15,740 nt of DNA from Minisyncoccota bacterium (GTDB lineage: Bacteria > Patescibacteriota > Minisyncoccia > Phycocordibacterales > UBA9973). Location of the stretch: the NCBI GenBank assembly GCA_030157745.1, contig JAOAUE010000020.1, positions 1 through 15,740 of the forward strand. The letters are read 5' to 3'. The position numbers and the translations under genes are program-made. Numbering within the stretch: position 1 is the stretch's first letter; each line of letters starts with the position of its first letter. The notes below the pieces were generated by a model. The model was not told the DNA's origin, did not search any database, and saw nothing but the letters and a program-made list of their open reading frames with translations. Of this stretch, positions 1 to 6,713 are shown one piece after another.

Positions 1-704
1 GAGCGAGAGTTATCTACTGTCTTGATAGTGAAGCCGTCTGAAAGAGTCACCACTTCTTCGCCTCCACGAGTGAGCATTGGCTCTATAGCTATAACCATGC
101 CCGGGACGAGCTTCTCACCCTTGCCAGGCTTGCCATAATTGGGTACATAAGGGTCTTCGTGGATATAGCGCCCTACACCGTGCCCTGAGAGTCCCCGCAC
201 TATACCGAGCTTGTAGGGCTTTACAAAGGATTCTATGGCATGCCCTATATCGCCCACAGTGGCTCCAGGCGCTATGGCTTCGATACCTCTCTGTAGAGCT
301 TCCTCTGTGACAGCTAGGAGCTCTTTGTCCTTGGGAGAGATCTTGCCGACAGGTACAGTGATGGCGTGGTCGAGAAAGACACCTTCATAGTTGAGCCCCA
401 AGTCTAGCGCTATGATGTCTCCGTCCTTTAGCACTCTACTGCCTGGTATACCATGAACCACCTCAGCATTTACTGAGGTGATAAGAGAAGCTGGATACGG
501 AATATTTTCCCAGTCTGGCTTGAAGTTAAGAAACGCTGGTTTGTGTCCCAGGTTTGTAATGAGTTTATAAGCGTAGTCATCGAGTTCCTTGGTAGTAACT
601 CCTGGAGCAACCTTGCTTGCAACCTTACGCAAAATATCAGCGAGGATCGGACCTCCCTTTTTTAGTTTTTCTATTTCGTTTTGAGTTTTTATAATTATGC
701 TCAT
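1..704 (-). CDS. map: Methionine aminopeptidase, type I (C-terminus cut by window edge)
   Basis: Metal-dependent enzyme that removes the initiator methionine from new proteins in the cytoplasm. The frame is open from ATG at 704 to the left edge, giving 234 residues of a family usually about 250-265 long, so only the last 20 or so are outside. Visible hallmarks are EVVHGIP (His84), the metal-binding aspartates in ALDLG (Asp101) and FLDHA (Asp112), SGHGVG (His175) and IEPML (Glu208); the final metal-binding glutamate should lie beyond the edge. It follows adk as in the usual secY-adk-map order, but a 109 bp structured element lies between them. No Shine-Dalgarno is seen; the leader is A/T-only. 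Codons look richer in G/C (CTC, GGG) than in the ribosomal genes. Identity is secure. Confidence 0.96.
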   Translation of the reverse strand, partial: MSIIIKTQNEIEKLKKGGPILADILRKVASKVAPGVTTKELDDYAYKLITNLGHKPAFLNFKPDWENIPYPASLITSVNAEVVHGIPGSRVLKDGDIIALDLGLNYEGVFLDHAITVPVGKISPKDKELLAVTEEALQRGIEAIAPGATVGDIGHAIESFVKPYKLGIVRGLSGHGVGRYIHEDPYVPNYGKPGKGEKLVPGMVIAIEPMLTRGGEEVVTLSDGFTIKTVDNSR

Positions 705-725
705 TTTTAAAAATATTTTTTAAAA

Positions 726-834
726 AACAGTTAAATAAAAAGGTTTTTTATGTGTTGTGAGTGCGACTGGCACGAACAGCAGGTATTTTTCAGCAGAAAA
801 ATACCGACAGAAAAAATCTTTGTATTTAACTGTT
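726..834 (+). repeat. Structured repeat element, copy A (GACTG/AGCA double-hairpin family)
   Basis: A 109 bp element lying 3 bp past the adk stop codon and 21 bp before the map start. The outer arms 726-749 and 811-834 are inverted repeats, 24 bp with 2 mismatches. Inside, GTGC-GACTG-GCAC (761-773) forms a small hairpin and GGTATTTTTC-AGCA-GAAAAATACC (782-805) a perfect 10 bp hairpin. The 16-mer AGTGCGACTGGCACGA is shared exactly with copy B. A short extra pairing TTGT/ACAG (755-758 with 807-810) could close the junction. Read on the minus strand the element ends in a run of T, so it could also act as a terminator between adk and map. The strand given is the one showing the GACTG and AGCA loops; the transcribed strand is unknown. 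Confidence 0.8.
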
Positions 835-837
835 AAA

Positions 838-1431
838 CTACAGAAGCCCGAGCTCCTCACAAATATCTTTGTGGACAGCTTCGATACTTTGCTCTCCTGA
901 AACACTATGATAAATAACTCTTTCATTTTGTTTCAAAAGCTCTATCGCAGGGATAACGCTCTCGTGATACCACTGTATGCGTCCCCAAATCTTTTTTTCA
1001 TTGTTGTCATCTTCCCGCCCACGACCTTTGAGCCTATCATAACTCCATTCGTCACTAACTTCAATATTTATGATATGAGGACACCAATTGAAAAATTCAA
1101 ATACAGAACACAACGCAGGAACTTCTTCGGCAACTCTTGGGGTTCCATCAATGAAAACATGTTCCTGTCCAGTGTAACTCTCTATAATGCTATGACTCCA
1201 AGCATGAACTCCTAGAAAAGACGGTGGAAGCTTGCCAGCGTCTATCATTTCTTTTGTTAGTTTGCCGGTATAAGTTTGACCCTTTATGAGCTCACGAAAC
1301 ATGTTACCAGTTTCCAAGTCAAAAACTTTTGCCGATGGATCAAGAGAGAGGATCTTTTGTTTCAAAAGATCAACTTGAGTGCCCTTACCAGAGCCTGATT
1401 GGCCGATAAAGATATATACCCCTTTTTGCAT
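838..1431 (-). CDS. adk: Adenylate kinase-like nucleoside monophosphate kinase
   Basis: Probably transfers phosphate from ATP to AMP in the cytoplasm. At 197 residues it is of the short type without a zinc-binding LID. The P-loop is GQSGSGKGTQ near residue 8, with Ser where classical Adk has Pro. ETGNMFREL matches the AMP-binding helix, DAGKLPP the MDxGxLVP segment, DGTPR the DGFPR motif (Thr for Phe), and GRGREDDNNEKKIWGR the LID/arginine segment. The start is placed at ATG 1431 because the protein then begins MQKGVYIFIGQ as in the family; a longer frame begins at 1467 but overlaps a TATAAT box. It follows secY by 36 bp. The divergent P-loop and DGTPR leave open another monophosphate specificity. 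Confidence 0.85.
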   Translation of the reverse strand: MQKGVYIFIGQSGSGKGTQVDLLKQKILSLDPSAKVFDLETGNMFRELIKGQTYTGKLTKEMIDAGKLPPSFLGVHAWSHSIIESYTGQEHVFIDGTPRVAEEVPALCSVFEFFNWCPHIINIEVSDEWSYDRLKGRGREDDNNEKKIWGRIQWYHESVIPAIELLKQNERVIYHSVSGEQSIEAVHKDICEELGLL

Positions 1432-1437
1432 TTTTAG

Positions 1438-1443
1438 ATTATA
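1438..1443 (-). promoter_or_regulatory. -10 box (TATAAT) six bases before the adk start
   Basis: On the minus strand TATAAT is followed by CTAAAA and then the ATG at 1431. With normal -10 spacing, transcription would begin at or next to the start codon, giving a leaderless mRNA. No convincing -35 box is seen. The same TATAAT-N6-ATG spacing occurs at the DAGK gene. Confidence 0.5.
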
Positions 1444-1467
1444 CCCTGCAAACACAGTACAGGCCAC

Positions 1468-2736
1468 TTATTCGTGGAGAGAGACTTGAGCATCAATCTT
1501 ACGGATAAGATCAATAACGACAGAAACAACGATGAGTAGAGATGTTCCACCGATAGCAAAAGCTGTGATACCAGTACTTGATTGAACAATAAAAGGCAAC
1601 ACCGCTACAATACCTAAGAAAAGAGAACCAACAAGAGTAATACGAGTCACTATCTTTGCGAGGTGATCAGTCGTAGCTTCTCCTGGTCTGATACCAGGGA
1701 TGAAAGCTCCGCCTTTTTGAAGATTTTCTGCTATTTGTTTTGGGTCAAAAGTAACCGCAGTGTAAAAATATGTGAAGAAAACAACAAGCACAAAGTAAAC
1801 TAGTGCGTATAGCCACTGTGTTTGCAAAAATGTTGTAAGTCCAGAAGATATATTTTGCAAAATTTCTCTAGAAGAGTTGGCAAAAACACCAGCGAGAAAC
1901 TGTGGGAAAAGTAGAAGTGAAGAAGCAAAGATTATCGGCATTACACCAGCTTGAGCTAGGCGTAGTGGTAGGTAAGTATTATTACCTCCAATAGTTCTGA
2001 TACCTCTTACTGCGCGAGCATATGTTACAGGTACTGGACGCTCTGCTTCATAGATATAAACAACCCCAGCTATAACCAAGATGCCGATAGCACAATAAAT
2101 CAAAAATACTGGGAGCTGATCAATGGTGAACGTAAAGAAGAACTGCGCAATTTTGCTTGGCATAACAGCAATAATCCCTGCCATGATTATAAGAGATGTA
2201 CCGCTTCCGATACCAAACTCGTTGATAAGTTCACCAATCCAAAGAAGGAGCATGCTACCTCCGACGATAATCACCATGTTTAGAACAAGAGCCTTAAGAG
2301 ATAGGGCATCTATCGCACCTTGAGATTGGAGATATTTGATGAAACTAAAACCTTGCAAAAATGCTATTGGAACTGAAAGCAAGCGAATGTATTGGTTGAA
2401 CTTTCGGCGTCCCGCTTCCCCGCTTTCTTGCATAAGCTCTTTAACACGACTACTCATCATAGAGAGAAGTTGCATGATGATAGAAGCAGTAATGTATGGA
2501 CCGATACCTAGCATTACAATAGAGAAGTTCGAAAGTCCTCCACCAGATAGAGCGTTAAAAACACCCAAAAATTGATTGTTTACCAAGAAAGAAGATATCC
2601 GTGTTGCATCTATACCAGGTACTGGAATAACTGCTAAAAGCCTAAAAACAAATAAAGCAAAAACGACAAAAAGCACTCTGTTTCGAAGTGATTTGTCTGA
2701 GACGAGTGTTTTTAGTTTATTGAAAAAAGAAGTCAT
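1468..2736 (-). CDS. secY: Protein translocase subunit SecY
   Basis: Central channel of the Sec translocon in the cytoplasmic membrane. At 422 residues it has the family's usual length and ten predicted hydrophobic segments. Recognisable landmarks are the N-terminal RLLAVIPVPGID before the plug region, LGIGPYITASIIMQLL in TM2, GEAGRRKFNQY in the first cytosolic loop, GIGSGTSLIIMAGI in TM5, YEAERPVPVTYARA and LRLAQAGVMPIIFASS across TM6-7, and FDPKQIAENLQKGGAFIPGIRPG before TM9. It starts 17 bp after the L15 stop with no Shine-Dalgarno, in the classic spc-operon position after L15. Confidence 0.98.
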   Translation of the reverse strand: MTSFFNKLKTLVSDKSLRNRVLFVVFALFVFRLLAVIPVPGIDATRISSFLVNNQFLGVFNALSGGGLSNFSIVMLGIGPYITASIIMQLLSMMSSRVKELMQESGEAGRRKFNQYIRLLSVPIAFLQGFSFIKYLQSQGAIDALSLKALVLNMVIIVGGSMLLLWIGELINEFGIGSGTSLIIMAGIIAVMPSKIAQFFFTFTIDQLPVFLIYCAIGILVIAGVVYIYEAERPVPVTYARAVRGIRTIGGNNTYLPLRLAQAGVMPIIFASSLLLFPQFLAGVFANSSREILQNISSGLTTFLQTQWLYALVYFVLVVFFTYFYTAVTFDPKQIAENLQKGGAFIPGIRPGEATTDHLAKIVTRITLVGSLFLGIVAVLPFIVQSSTGITAFAIGGTSLLIVVSVVIDLIRKIDAQVSLHE

Positions 2737-2753
2737 TTTTTTAGAGTTATTTT

Positions 2754-3194
2754 TTATCCGTTAACCTTACCTCCTACTTTTTCTATTTTTGCTTTTGCAG
2801 AAGCAGAGATCTCACAATCAAATATTTCTAGTTTTTTTGCTAGTTCACCTGTTCCCAAAATCTTTACCTTTGGTACAACGCCATTTGTTCGAGTAATCAA
2901 ACCTTTTGAAATAAGAACTGAAGGAGTAACAGCCTCTCCGTTTGCAAAACTTTTATCTAGTACAGATAAGTTTATAACTGTTGCTCGAGTAACAAAAGCC
3001 TTGTTGATGTTCTTGCCGCGACCACGAAGTTTTGGATACTTTTTGATGATATCACGAATATGTGGGCGAATCTTGTGACCTGCACGAGCTTTTTGACCTT
3101 TTGTACCACGACCAGAAGTTTTACCACGAGTTCCTCCACGACCGACTAGTTTTGGTTTTTTATTTTTTGTTGTTCTCTTAAGTGTGTTTAACAT
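2754..3194 (-). CDS. rplO: 50S ribosomal protein L15 (uL15)
   Basis: Late-assembly protein of the large subunit that threads a long glycine- and basic-rich N-terminal arm into 23S rRNA. That arm is visible in residues 1-60 (GRGGTRGKTSGRGTKGQKAR, RAGHKIRPHI, LRGRG), followed by the globular C-terminal domain. The length of 146 residues is normal. Only 4 bp separate it from the S5 stop, so no gene for L30, which usually lies between S5 and L15, can fit. Loss of L30 is a known trait of CPR bacteria. Confidence 0.97.
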   Translation of the reverse strand: MLNTLKRTTKNKKPKLVGRGGTRGKTSGRGTKGQKARAGHKIRPHIRDIIKKYPKLRGRGKNINKAFVTRATVINLSVLDKSFANGEAVTPSVLISKGLITRTNGVVPKVKILGTGELAKKLEIFDCEISASAKAKIEKVGGKVNG

Positions 3195-3198
3195 AAAA

Positions 3199-3777
3199 TT
3201 ATTCTTTTACTTCTGGTATAAGCTCTGGTGCGACCTCAATCTTTGGTAGATTGAAAGAGTGCTTTGTAGAGATAGGCATAAGAGCTTTCATAACAGCGCG
3301 AGCAGTATTGAGTTTGTTTTTAATTCCTGAAAGGACCTTGCTTGTTACATCACTAATACCAGCGATAACTAGTATATCTCGAACAGCTGCTCCGGCTACG
3401 AGTCCTTTACCTTTGTTTGGGAAAAGCATAACTTCTGAAGAAGTGTACTTTGCTCTAACATCTTTAGCGATAGAACCGGTATCTGTCTTTTTAACTTTGA
3501 TAGCATTTTTCTTAGCTTCTTTTAAAGCCTTTGAGATAGCTAGTGCAGTATCGCCTGCTTTACCAGTACCAATACCGATAACACCATTTTTATCCCCGAT
3601 AATCATAGAAACAGCAAAACTCATTCGGCGTCCTCCGGCAACAACACGAGTCACACGACGAATGTCTATGATCTTTTGGTCTACATCTTTTACTCTATCA
3701 GCAAAAGATTTTGATGAAGGACGTGGTCGTCTCTCTGAAGAGTTTGGTTTATTGGTTGTAGTTGTTTTTTCAGTCAT
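3199..3777 (-). CDS. rpsE: 30S ribosomal protein S5 (uS5)
   Basis: Small-subunit protein important for decoding accuracy and mRNA unwinding at the entry tunnel. At 192 residues it has a Lys/Ser-rich N-terminal tail of about 30 residues. The double-stranded-RNA-binding-like domain (IDIRRVTRVVAGGRRMSF, GDKNGVIGIGTGKAGD) and the C-terminal domain (KGLVAGAAVRDILVIAGISD) are clear. It follows L18 by 11 bp. The start at 3777 is the only reasonable methionine. The leader is A/T-rich with no Shine-Dalgarno. Confidence 0.97.
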   Translation of the reverse strand: MTEKTTTTNKPNSSERRPRPSSKSFADRVKDVDQKIIDIRRVTRVVAGGRRMSFAVSMIIGDKNGVIGIGTGKAGDTALAISKALKEAKKNAIKVKKTDTGSIAKDVRAKYTSSEVMLFPNKGKGLVAGAAVRDILVIAGISDVTSKVLSGIKNKLNTARAVMKALMPISTKHSFNLPKIEVAPELIPEVKE

Positions 3778-3788
3778 AAAATGTTTTG

Positions 3789-4133
3789 TTAAAATTTAAG
3801 TCCTGCCTCTCGAGCACCCTCTGCTAAAGCTTTGATGCGACCAGCATACTTAAAGCCATTTCGATCAAAAACTACAGTTTCTACACCTTTGGCTTTAGCG
3901 AGCTTGGCAATCTCTTTTCCGGCTGCGATAGCGCCTTCCATCTTTGTGCCTTTCAAAGACATATCATTTACTGAAACAAGAGTTTTTGCACTAGCGTCAT
4001 CGATAAGTTGAGCATAGATAAACTTGTTTGATCGAAATACACTCATACGAGGTCGAGTTTCGGTACCAGAAACCAGCGCGCGAACTTTGCGCTTGATTCT
4101 CATTTTCTTTTCTTGTGTATTTTGTCTTGACAT
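3789..4133 (-). CDS. rplR: 50S ribosomal protein L18 (uL18)
   Basis: Binds 5S rRNA together with L5 and helps dock it into the large subunit. The length of 114 residues is typical. The basic N-terminus (KMRIKRKVRALVSG), RPRMSVFRSNKFIYAQLIDD and the C-terminal FDRNGFKYAGRIKALAEGAREAGLKF are family landmarks. The start at 4133 lies in an AAATATATG context; an alternative methionine ten residues in (KKMRIKRK) would also fit the family. Confidence 0.97.
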   Translation of the reverse strand: MSRQNTQEKKMRIKRKVRALVSGTETRPRMSVFRSNKFIYAQLIDDASAKTLVSVNDMSLKGTKMEGAIAAGKEIAKLAKAKGVETVVFDRNGFKYAGRIKALAEGAREAGLKF

Positions 4134-4153
4134 ATATTTATACTAAAAAATTA

Positions 4154-4690
4154 TTATGCTGTTTTCTTACCAGCCTTACGACGGATAACTTCTGTATCGT
4201 ATCTGAAGCCCTTACCTTTATATGGCTCTGGCTTTTTGAGAGAACGAATCTTGGCGGTGAAAGCTCCAACAAGCTCTTTGTCTATACCAGAGAAAGTCAG
4301 ATTGTTCTTTTCTGCTGTTACAGTCAAACCTTCTGGGATAGCAACAACGACAGGGTGAGAAAATCCAAGTGCTAGATTTAGGTCTTTACCTTTCACTTCA
4401 CTCTTAAATCCAACTCCTTCTAGAATAAGCTTTTTTGTATAAGGAGTATTGACCCCTGCAATCATGTTTTTAACATGAGAGGCATATGTACCCCAGAGAG
4501 CGCGAGCAAATGGATCTTGGTTTTTTGGAGTAAATGTCACCAAAGAGCCATCGATATTGATAGAAACAGCGTCATTCGCTAGAGACTTTGTGAGAGTTCC
4601 AAGTGGACCCTTTACAGTCAAAACTCCATCAGTAAAATCTACTGTTGTATTTGCTGGGATAGTTAGTTGTTGTTTTCCTATTCTACTCAT
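4154..4690 (-). CDS. rplF: 50S ribosomal protein L6 (uL6)
   Basis: Large-subunit protein near the sarcin-ricin loop and factor-binding site. At 178 residues it carries two tandem alpha/beta repeats. Landmarks are MSRIGKQQLTIP at the start, EGVGFKSEVKGKDLNLALGFSHPV mid-protein, and KPEPYKGKGFRYDTEVIRRKAGK at the C-terminus. It lies 13 bp after S8. The start sits in AAATATATG with no Shine-Dalgarno. Confidence 0.98.
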   Translation of the reverse strand: MSRIGKQQLTIPANTTVDFTDGVLTVKGPLGTLTKSLANDAVSINIDGSLVTFTPKNQDPFARALWGTYASHVKNMIAGVNTPYTKKLILEGVGFKSEVKGKDLNLALGFSHPVVVAIPEGLTVTAEKNNLTFSGIDKELVGAFTAKIRSLKKPEPYKGKGFRYDTEVIRRKAGKKTA

Positions 4691-4703
4691 ATATTTAACT
4701 CTA

Positions 4704-5093
4704 TTACCAAATCATAAATAAAGCTTCCCCACCGACCTGTTCTTTGTGAGCTTGCTTGTTACTAAGGATGCCTTTTGGAGTAGAAAATACTGTGATACCA
4801 TGACCGTTTTTTACAGTGTGAATATCACGAACGCCCATATAAACACGGCGAGATGGCTTTGAGATACGCTTAACATCAGAGAATCTTGATACTCCGTTTG
4901 GATAAGAAAGTTCTATCTCCAAAACTGGGACATTGTTCTTTTCTGTCTTTTTTGAAAAGTTAGCGATAAAGCCATTGTCTTTCAAGCATTGCGCTATAGC
5001 ACTTTTTACTTTTGAAAAAGGTACAGCAACAGAGCGCTTTTCTACCATTGCGCCGTTTTTCATTGTTATTAACATGTTTGAGATTTGATCCAT
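4704..5093 (-). CDS. rpsH: 30S ribosomal protein S8 (uS8)
   Basis: Primary 16S rRNA-binding protein of the central domain; in E. coli it also represses its own spc operon. The length of 129 residues is typical. The N-terminus MDQISNMLITMKNG and the C-terminal signature HGITVFSTPKGILSNKQAHK followed by VGGEALFMIW identify it. It is 36 bp downstream of S14. The A-rich leader ends in AAAATATATG. Confidence 0.97.
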   Translation of the reverse strand: MDQISNMLITMKNGAMVEKRSVAVPFSKVKSAIAQCLKDNGFIANFSKKTEKNNVPVLEIELSYPNGVSRFSDVKRISKPSRRVYMGVRDIHTVKNGHGITVFSTPKGILSNKQAHKEQVGGEALFMIW

Positions 5094-5129
5094 ATATTTT
5101 TTCTTTCTTTTATAGTGAACTTATCGAGA

Positions 5130-5315
5130 TTACCAAGAACTCTTGCGAATACCAGGGATCATTCCTTCGTTTGCGTATTCACGGAAGCAGATACGACATA
5201 GACCAAAGTCTCTCATGTAACCATGAGCTCGACCGCAACGAAAACAGCGATTTACTGCTCGAGTGCTATATTTTGGCGTCTTTTTTGAACGCGCGATAAC
5301 TGATGTTTTAGCCAT
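5130..5315 (-). CDS. rpsN: 30S ribosomal protein S14, zinc-binding type (uS14)
   Basis: Late-assembly protein of the 30S head. The 61-residue zinc-ribbon form has both cysteine pairs, Cys24-x2-Cys27 (CFRC) and Cys40-x2-Cys43 (CRIC), and ends in the family motif GMIPGIRKSSW. In most genomes it follows L5 directly. Here a CPBP-type gene and two terminators separate it from L5, so it must be transcribed from a start of its own or by readthrough. A long imperfect hairpin occupies its upstream region. Confidence 0.97.
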   Translation of the reverse strand: MAKTSVIARSKKTPKYSTRAVNRCFRCGRAHGYMRDFGLCRICFREYANEGMIPGIRKSSW

Positions 5316-5330
5316 AATTTATATATTTCT

Positions 5331-5401
5331 TTTGAAATATCGCCTATTTGTTTCTGTAGCTTCATAATATTGAGGACACAGAGATAAATAGGGATTTCAA
5401 A
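5331..5401 (-). promoter_or_regulatory. Long imperfect hairpin upstream of S14
   Basis: Four nested helices share one axis: TTTGAAAT/ATTTCAAA (5331-5338 with 5394-5401), CCTATTT/AAATAGG (5343-5349 with 5386-5392), TCTGT/ACAGA (5353-5357 with 5378-5382) and CTTCA/TGAGG (5360-5364 with 5371-5375, one G-T pair), with a TAATAT apical loop. That is about 25 pairs in 71 bases. It lies 16 bp before the S14 start and downstream of the terminator that follows the CPBP gene. It could be a 5' leader used for ribosomal protein autoregulation or an inserted palindrome. Twelve bases at its left edge (CTTTTGAAATAT) recur in the outer arm of copy B of the structured repeats. Confidence 0.6.
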
Positions 5402-5441
5402 GGAACCCAAGTATCCTACCAGAAAGCCCCATTTTGGTCAA

Positions 5442-5467
5442 GAAAAACTCCCCTTTTCGAGGAGAGT
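5442..5467 (-). terminator. Rho-independent terminator after the CPBP gene
   Basis: On the minus strand ACTCTCC pairs with GGGGAGT (one G-U) around a 7-base loop and is followed by TTTTTC. It starts 7 bp past the CPBP stop codon and separates that gene from S14. Confidence 0.8.
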
Positions 5468-5473
5468 ATAAGA

Positions 5474-6085
5474 TCAATGAAAAATACCAAAATGTACCGC
5501 GGAAGCATTTAAAATGACATGTACAGGAATAATAAAATACAGTTTTGGAAAAAAATAATACAAAACAGCGAACATCACTCCTGCTAAGAGCATTAACAAC
5601 CAAAGGTAGTTGTGCCAAAATCCTTCGTAAACAATGTGCATACTAGCAAAGGCCACTGTGTTGAGAATAATATTTGCAATACTCCTTTCTCCAAATATTT
5701 CTTGTCCTAGTTTCCACAAGAAAACACGGAACAAGATTTCTTGTACTATTACTATCCCAAATGAATATTCTAGTAACGTAGACTCCGAAGCGCCCCATTC
5801 TTTGTGGAAATAAAGACTATAACCATAAAGCGATATTATCCCAACGACTGTTGCCCCAAAATACCAAGCAAAAGCTAACCAAAAATTCTCAAACCCAAAA
5901 AACATTTGTTTTAAGTCCCACTTTTTTGCTCTTATTGAAATAGTGCAAAAAATAAGTGTTCCTAGTATGACATGCTTTTTGTAGCTTTCATCAATAAGGT
6001 TAACCTCGATCAGGATTACTCCTAAATAAGCAACCAGTAAATACTCAATAATTTTTGGATATTTTTCAATTATTATTTTTTTCAT
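5474..6085 (-). CDS. CPBP-family intramembrane metalloprotease-like protein
   Basis: Polytopic membrane protein of 203 residues with about six hydrophobic segments. All three CPBP (Abi/Rce1-like) motifs are present: Gln115-Glu116-x3-Arg120 (QEILFR), Phe146-x3-His150 (FASMH) and His189-x3-Asn193 (HVILN). The first glutamate of the usual EExxxR motif is glutamine here. In the Rce1 structure that glutamate takes part in catalysis, so activity could be altered, although QE variants may be natural in bacteria. Bacterial members are linked to bacteriocin immunity, protein processing or unknown roles; no target is evident here. The gene sits between L5 and S14 with a terminator on each side, so it is an independent unit inserted into the ribosomal series. 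The stop is TGA. Confidence 0.88.
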   Translation of the reverse strand: MKKIIIEKYPKIIEYLLVAYLGVILIEVNLIDESYKKHVILGTLIFCTISIRAKKWDLKQMFFGFENFWLAFAWYFGATVVGIISLYGYSLYFHKEWGASESTLLEYSFGIVIVQEILFRVFLWKLGQEIFGERSIANIILNTVAFASMHIVYEGFWHNYLWLLMLLAGVMFAVLYYFFPKLYFIIPVHVILNASAVHFGIFH

Positions 6086-6121
6086 AGAGCAGTGAGTTTT
6101 TTCTTATACTACTCTTTAACA

Positions 6122-6157
6122 TAAAAAAAGAAAAGCCCCGACGAGGGACTTTTCTTT
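6122..6157 (-). terminator. Rho-independent terminator after L5
   Basis: AGAAAAG pairs with CTTTTCT and CCC with GGG around a GACGA loop (plus-strand reading 6129-6155). The minus strand then runs into TTTTTTT. It lies 19 bp past the L5 stop and closes the S19-to-L5 transcription unit. Confidence 0.9.
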
Positions 6158-6175
6158 GGTGAAACGACTAGCTGA

Positions 6176-6712
6176 TTATTTTTTAAAAGGAATGCCTAAG
6201 TGAGTGAAAAATGCTAGAGCTTCTTCTTTGTTTTTTGCTGTTGTCCCTAGAGTTATAGCTAGACCAAAAACATCTCTTAGATCTTCATCTGAGGTCTCAG
6301 GAAAGATAGTGTGCTCCTTGATACCGATAGTCATGTTACCGATAGCATCAACTGATTTTGGATCAATACCACGGAAGTCCTTTGTTCGAGGAAGAGCGAT
6401 GTTGATAAGTTTGTCCATGAAGTGGTACATACGAGCTCCACGAAGAGTAACCATAAGTCCTACAGGATCCCCTTCTCGGCTTTTAAATCCAGCCACAGAT
6501 TTCTTGGCTGCACGTAGTGCTGGCTTTTGACCAGTGATTTTTGCTAAGCGGTCAGCTACGAGATTGTTCTTCTCGCGATCTTTTTTCATACCACTACCAG
6601 TACCAACTGATATAGAAATCTTTGTAAGGTGTGGCGCAGAAACAGCGTTCTTGTATCCAAAATCCTTCAAAGCTTTTGCGGTATTTAATTCTTTTTCTTT
6701 AGTGATATTCAT
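6176..6712 (-). CDS. rplE: 50S ribosomal protein L5 (uL5)
   Basis: Binds 5S rRNA and contacts the P-site tRNA and the 30S head. The length of 178 residues is typical. Landmarks are KITGQKPALRAAKKSVAGFK, REGDPVGLMVTLRGARMYHF, LPRTKDFRGIDPKS and the C-terminal LGIPFKK. The start is one base after the L24 stop codon, so translation is likely coupled. It is the last gene before a strong terminator, whereas in most bacteria S14 would follow. Confidence 0.98.
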   Translation of the reverse strand: MNITKEKELNTAKALKDFGYKNAVSAPHLTKISISVGTGSGMKKDREKNNLVADRLAKITGQKPALRAAKKSVAGFKSREGDPVGLMVTLRGARMYHFMDKLINIALPRTKDFRGIDPKSVDAIGNMTIGIKEHTIFPETSDEDLRDVFGLAITLGTTAKNKEEALAFFTHLGIPFKK

Positions 6713-6713
6713 A

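Noticed and set aside
726..838. Integron attC site reading of copy A (GTTAAAC at 832-838 fits the R' core GTTRRRY)
   Set aside because: No matching RYYYAAC core at the left end, no such core in copies B and C, and no integrase gene or cassette array in the window.
720..926. Possible small minus-strand protein over copy A
   Set aside because: It overlaps the end of adk in another frame and reads through the repeat element; it has no recognisable domain.
2123..2764. Plus-strand open frames inside secY
   Set aside because: They lie antisense to a clearly conserved gene, and none has a ribosome-binding site or recognisable family.
3251..3799. 182-codon plus-strand open frame antisense to S5
   Set aside because: Long only because of S5 codon composition; hydrophobic antisense translation with no family features.
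5397..5618. 73-codon minus-strand frame overlapping the CPBP gene end
   Set aside because: It runs out of frame through the CPBP gene and across its terminator.
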